From assembly GCA_024277475.1 (NCBI GenBank), contig JAJRVC010000307.1:1-5824 (forward strand): 5,824 nucleotides of DNA. Direction: 5' to 3'. The notes under the pieces were generated by a model. That model did no database searches, was not told the DNA's origin, and was given only the letters and a program-made list of their open reading frames with translations. Position numbers and translations under genes: made by a program. Within the stretch, counting starts at the first letter, position 1; every line of letters begins with the position of its first letter. Shown here in pieces: positions 5,767 through 5,824 of this stretch. Origin of the DNA: Deltaproteobacteria bacterium (GTDB taxonomy: Bacteria; Desulfobacterota; Desulfobacteria; Desulfobacterales; JAFDCJ01).

Positions 5767-5814
5767 CTGGGCCTCCGGCTCGTAAGGGTACGATCCTACG
5801 CCTCGGAGAGCCAG
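5767..5814. repeat. Palindromic element, copy B
   Basis: The stems CTCCG (5773-5777) and CCTACG / CGGAG (5795-5800, 5804-5808) match copy A. The inner arm has one inserted A at 5785, and the loop sequence differs. CTGG (5767-5770) and CCAG (5811-5814) extend the stem, so this copy is the more complete. It begins 122 bases from copy A in the same orientation and lies ten bases from the window edge. Confidence 0.75.
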
Positions 5815-5824
5815 TCGAAGATCC

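Noticed and set aside
5697..5824. Plus-strand frame open to the window edge
   Set aside because: At 42 codons it is short, it crosses palindromic element copy B and it resembles no family I know. Sequence beyond the edge would be needed to revive it.

Overview
The window carries four chromosomal genes separated by unusually structured spacers. The genes look like those of a strictly anaerobic bacterium, most plausibly a sulfate-reducing Desulfobacterota member of the Desulfobacterales type. That guess rests on an NfnAB electron-bifurcating transhydrogenase, moderate GC in the genes (about 55% in the stretches I counted by hand), and spacers full of degenerate short-word tandem repeats. It is an inference from gene content; there is no rRNA or other marker here.

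Layout. Positions 1-581 hold no gene I can support: an AT-richer flank (about 42% GC by hand count of part of it) with a long inverted repeat at the left edge and a heptamer repeat ending three bases before the next gene. Positions 582-2836 (minus strand) hold the two-gene operon nfnA-nfnB, read right to left, with the nfnA stop and nfnB start overlapping as TAATG. Positions 2837-3214 form a divergent intergenic region. It contains a candidate nfnAB promoter with a palindrome over its -10 element, a hairpin in the predicted nfnAB leader, and three successive repeat tracts. Positions 3215-3997 (plus strand) hold tatD. Positions 3998-4268 are a convergent spacer. Positions 4269-5459 (minus strand) hold a von Willebrand factor A / CoxE-family protein. 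Positions 5460-5824 are a gene-free flank with a third kind of heptamer tract and two copies of a palindromic element.

Function. NfnA and NfnB together should couple NADH, ferredoxin and NADP in the cytoplasm, which fits an anaerobe that balances these pools. TatD is a housekeeping metal-dependent nuclease and has no visible functional link to the neighbours. The VWA protein usually partners with a MoxR-type AAA+ ATPase, which is not in this window.

The most notable observation is in the spacers. At least four carry phase-locked degenerate tandem repeats with a 7-, 8- or 9-base period, and each spacer has its own word. I see no defence system, CRISPR array, transposase or other clearly new multigene system.
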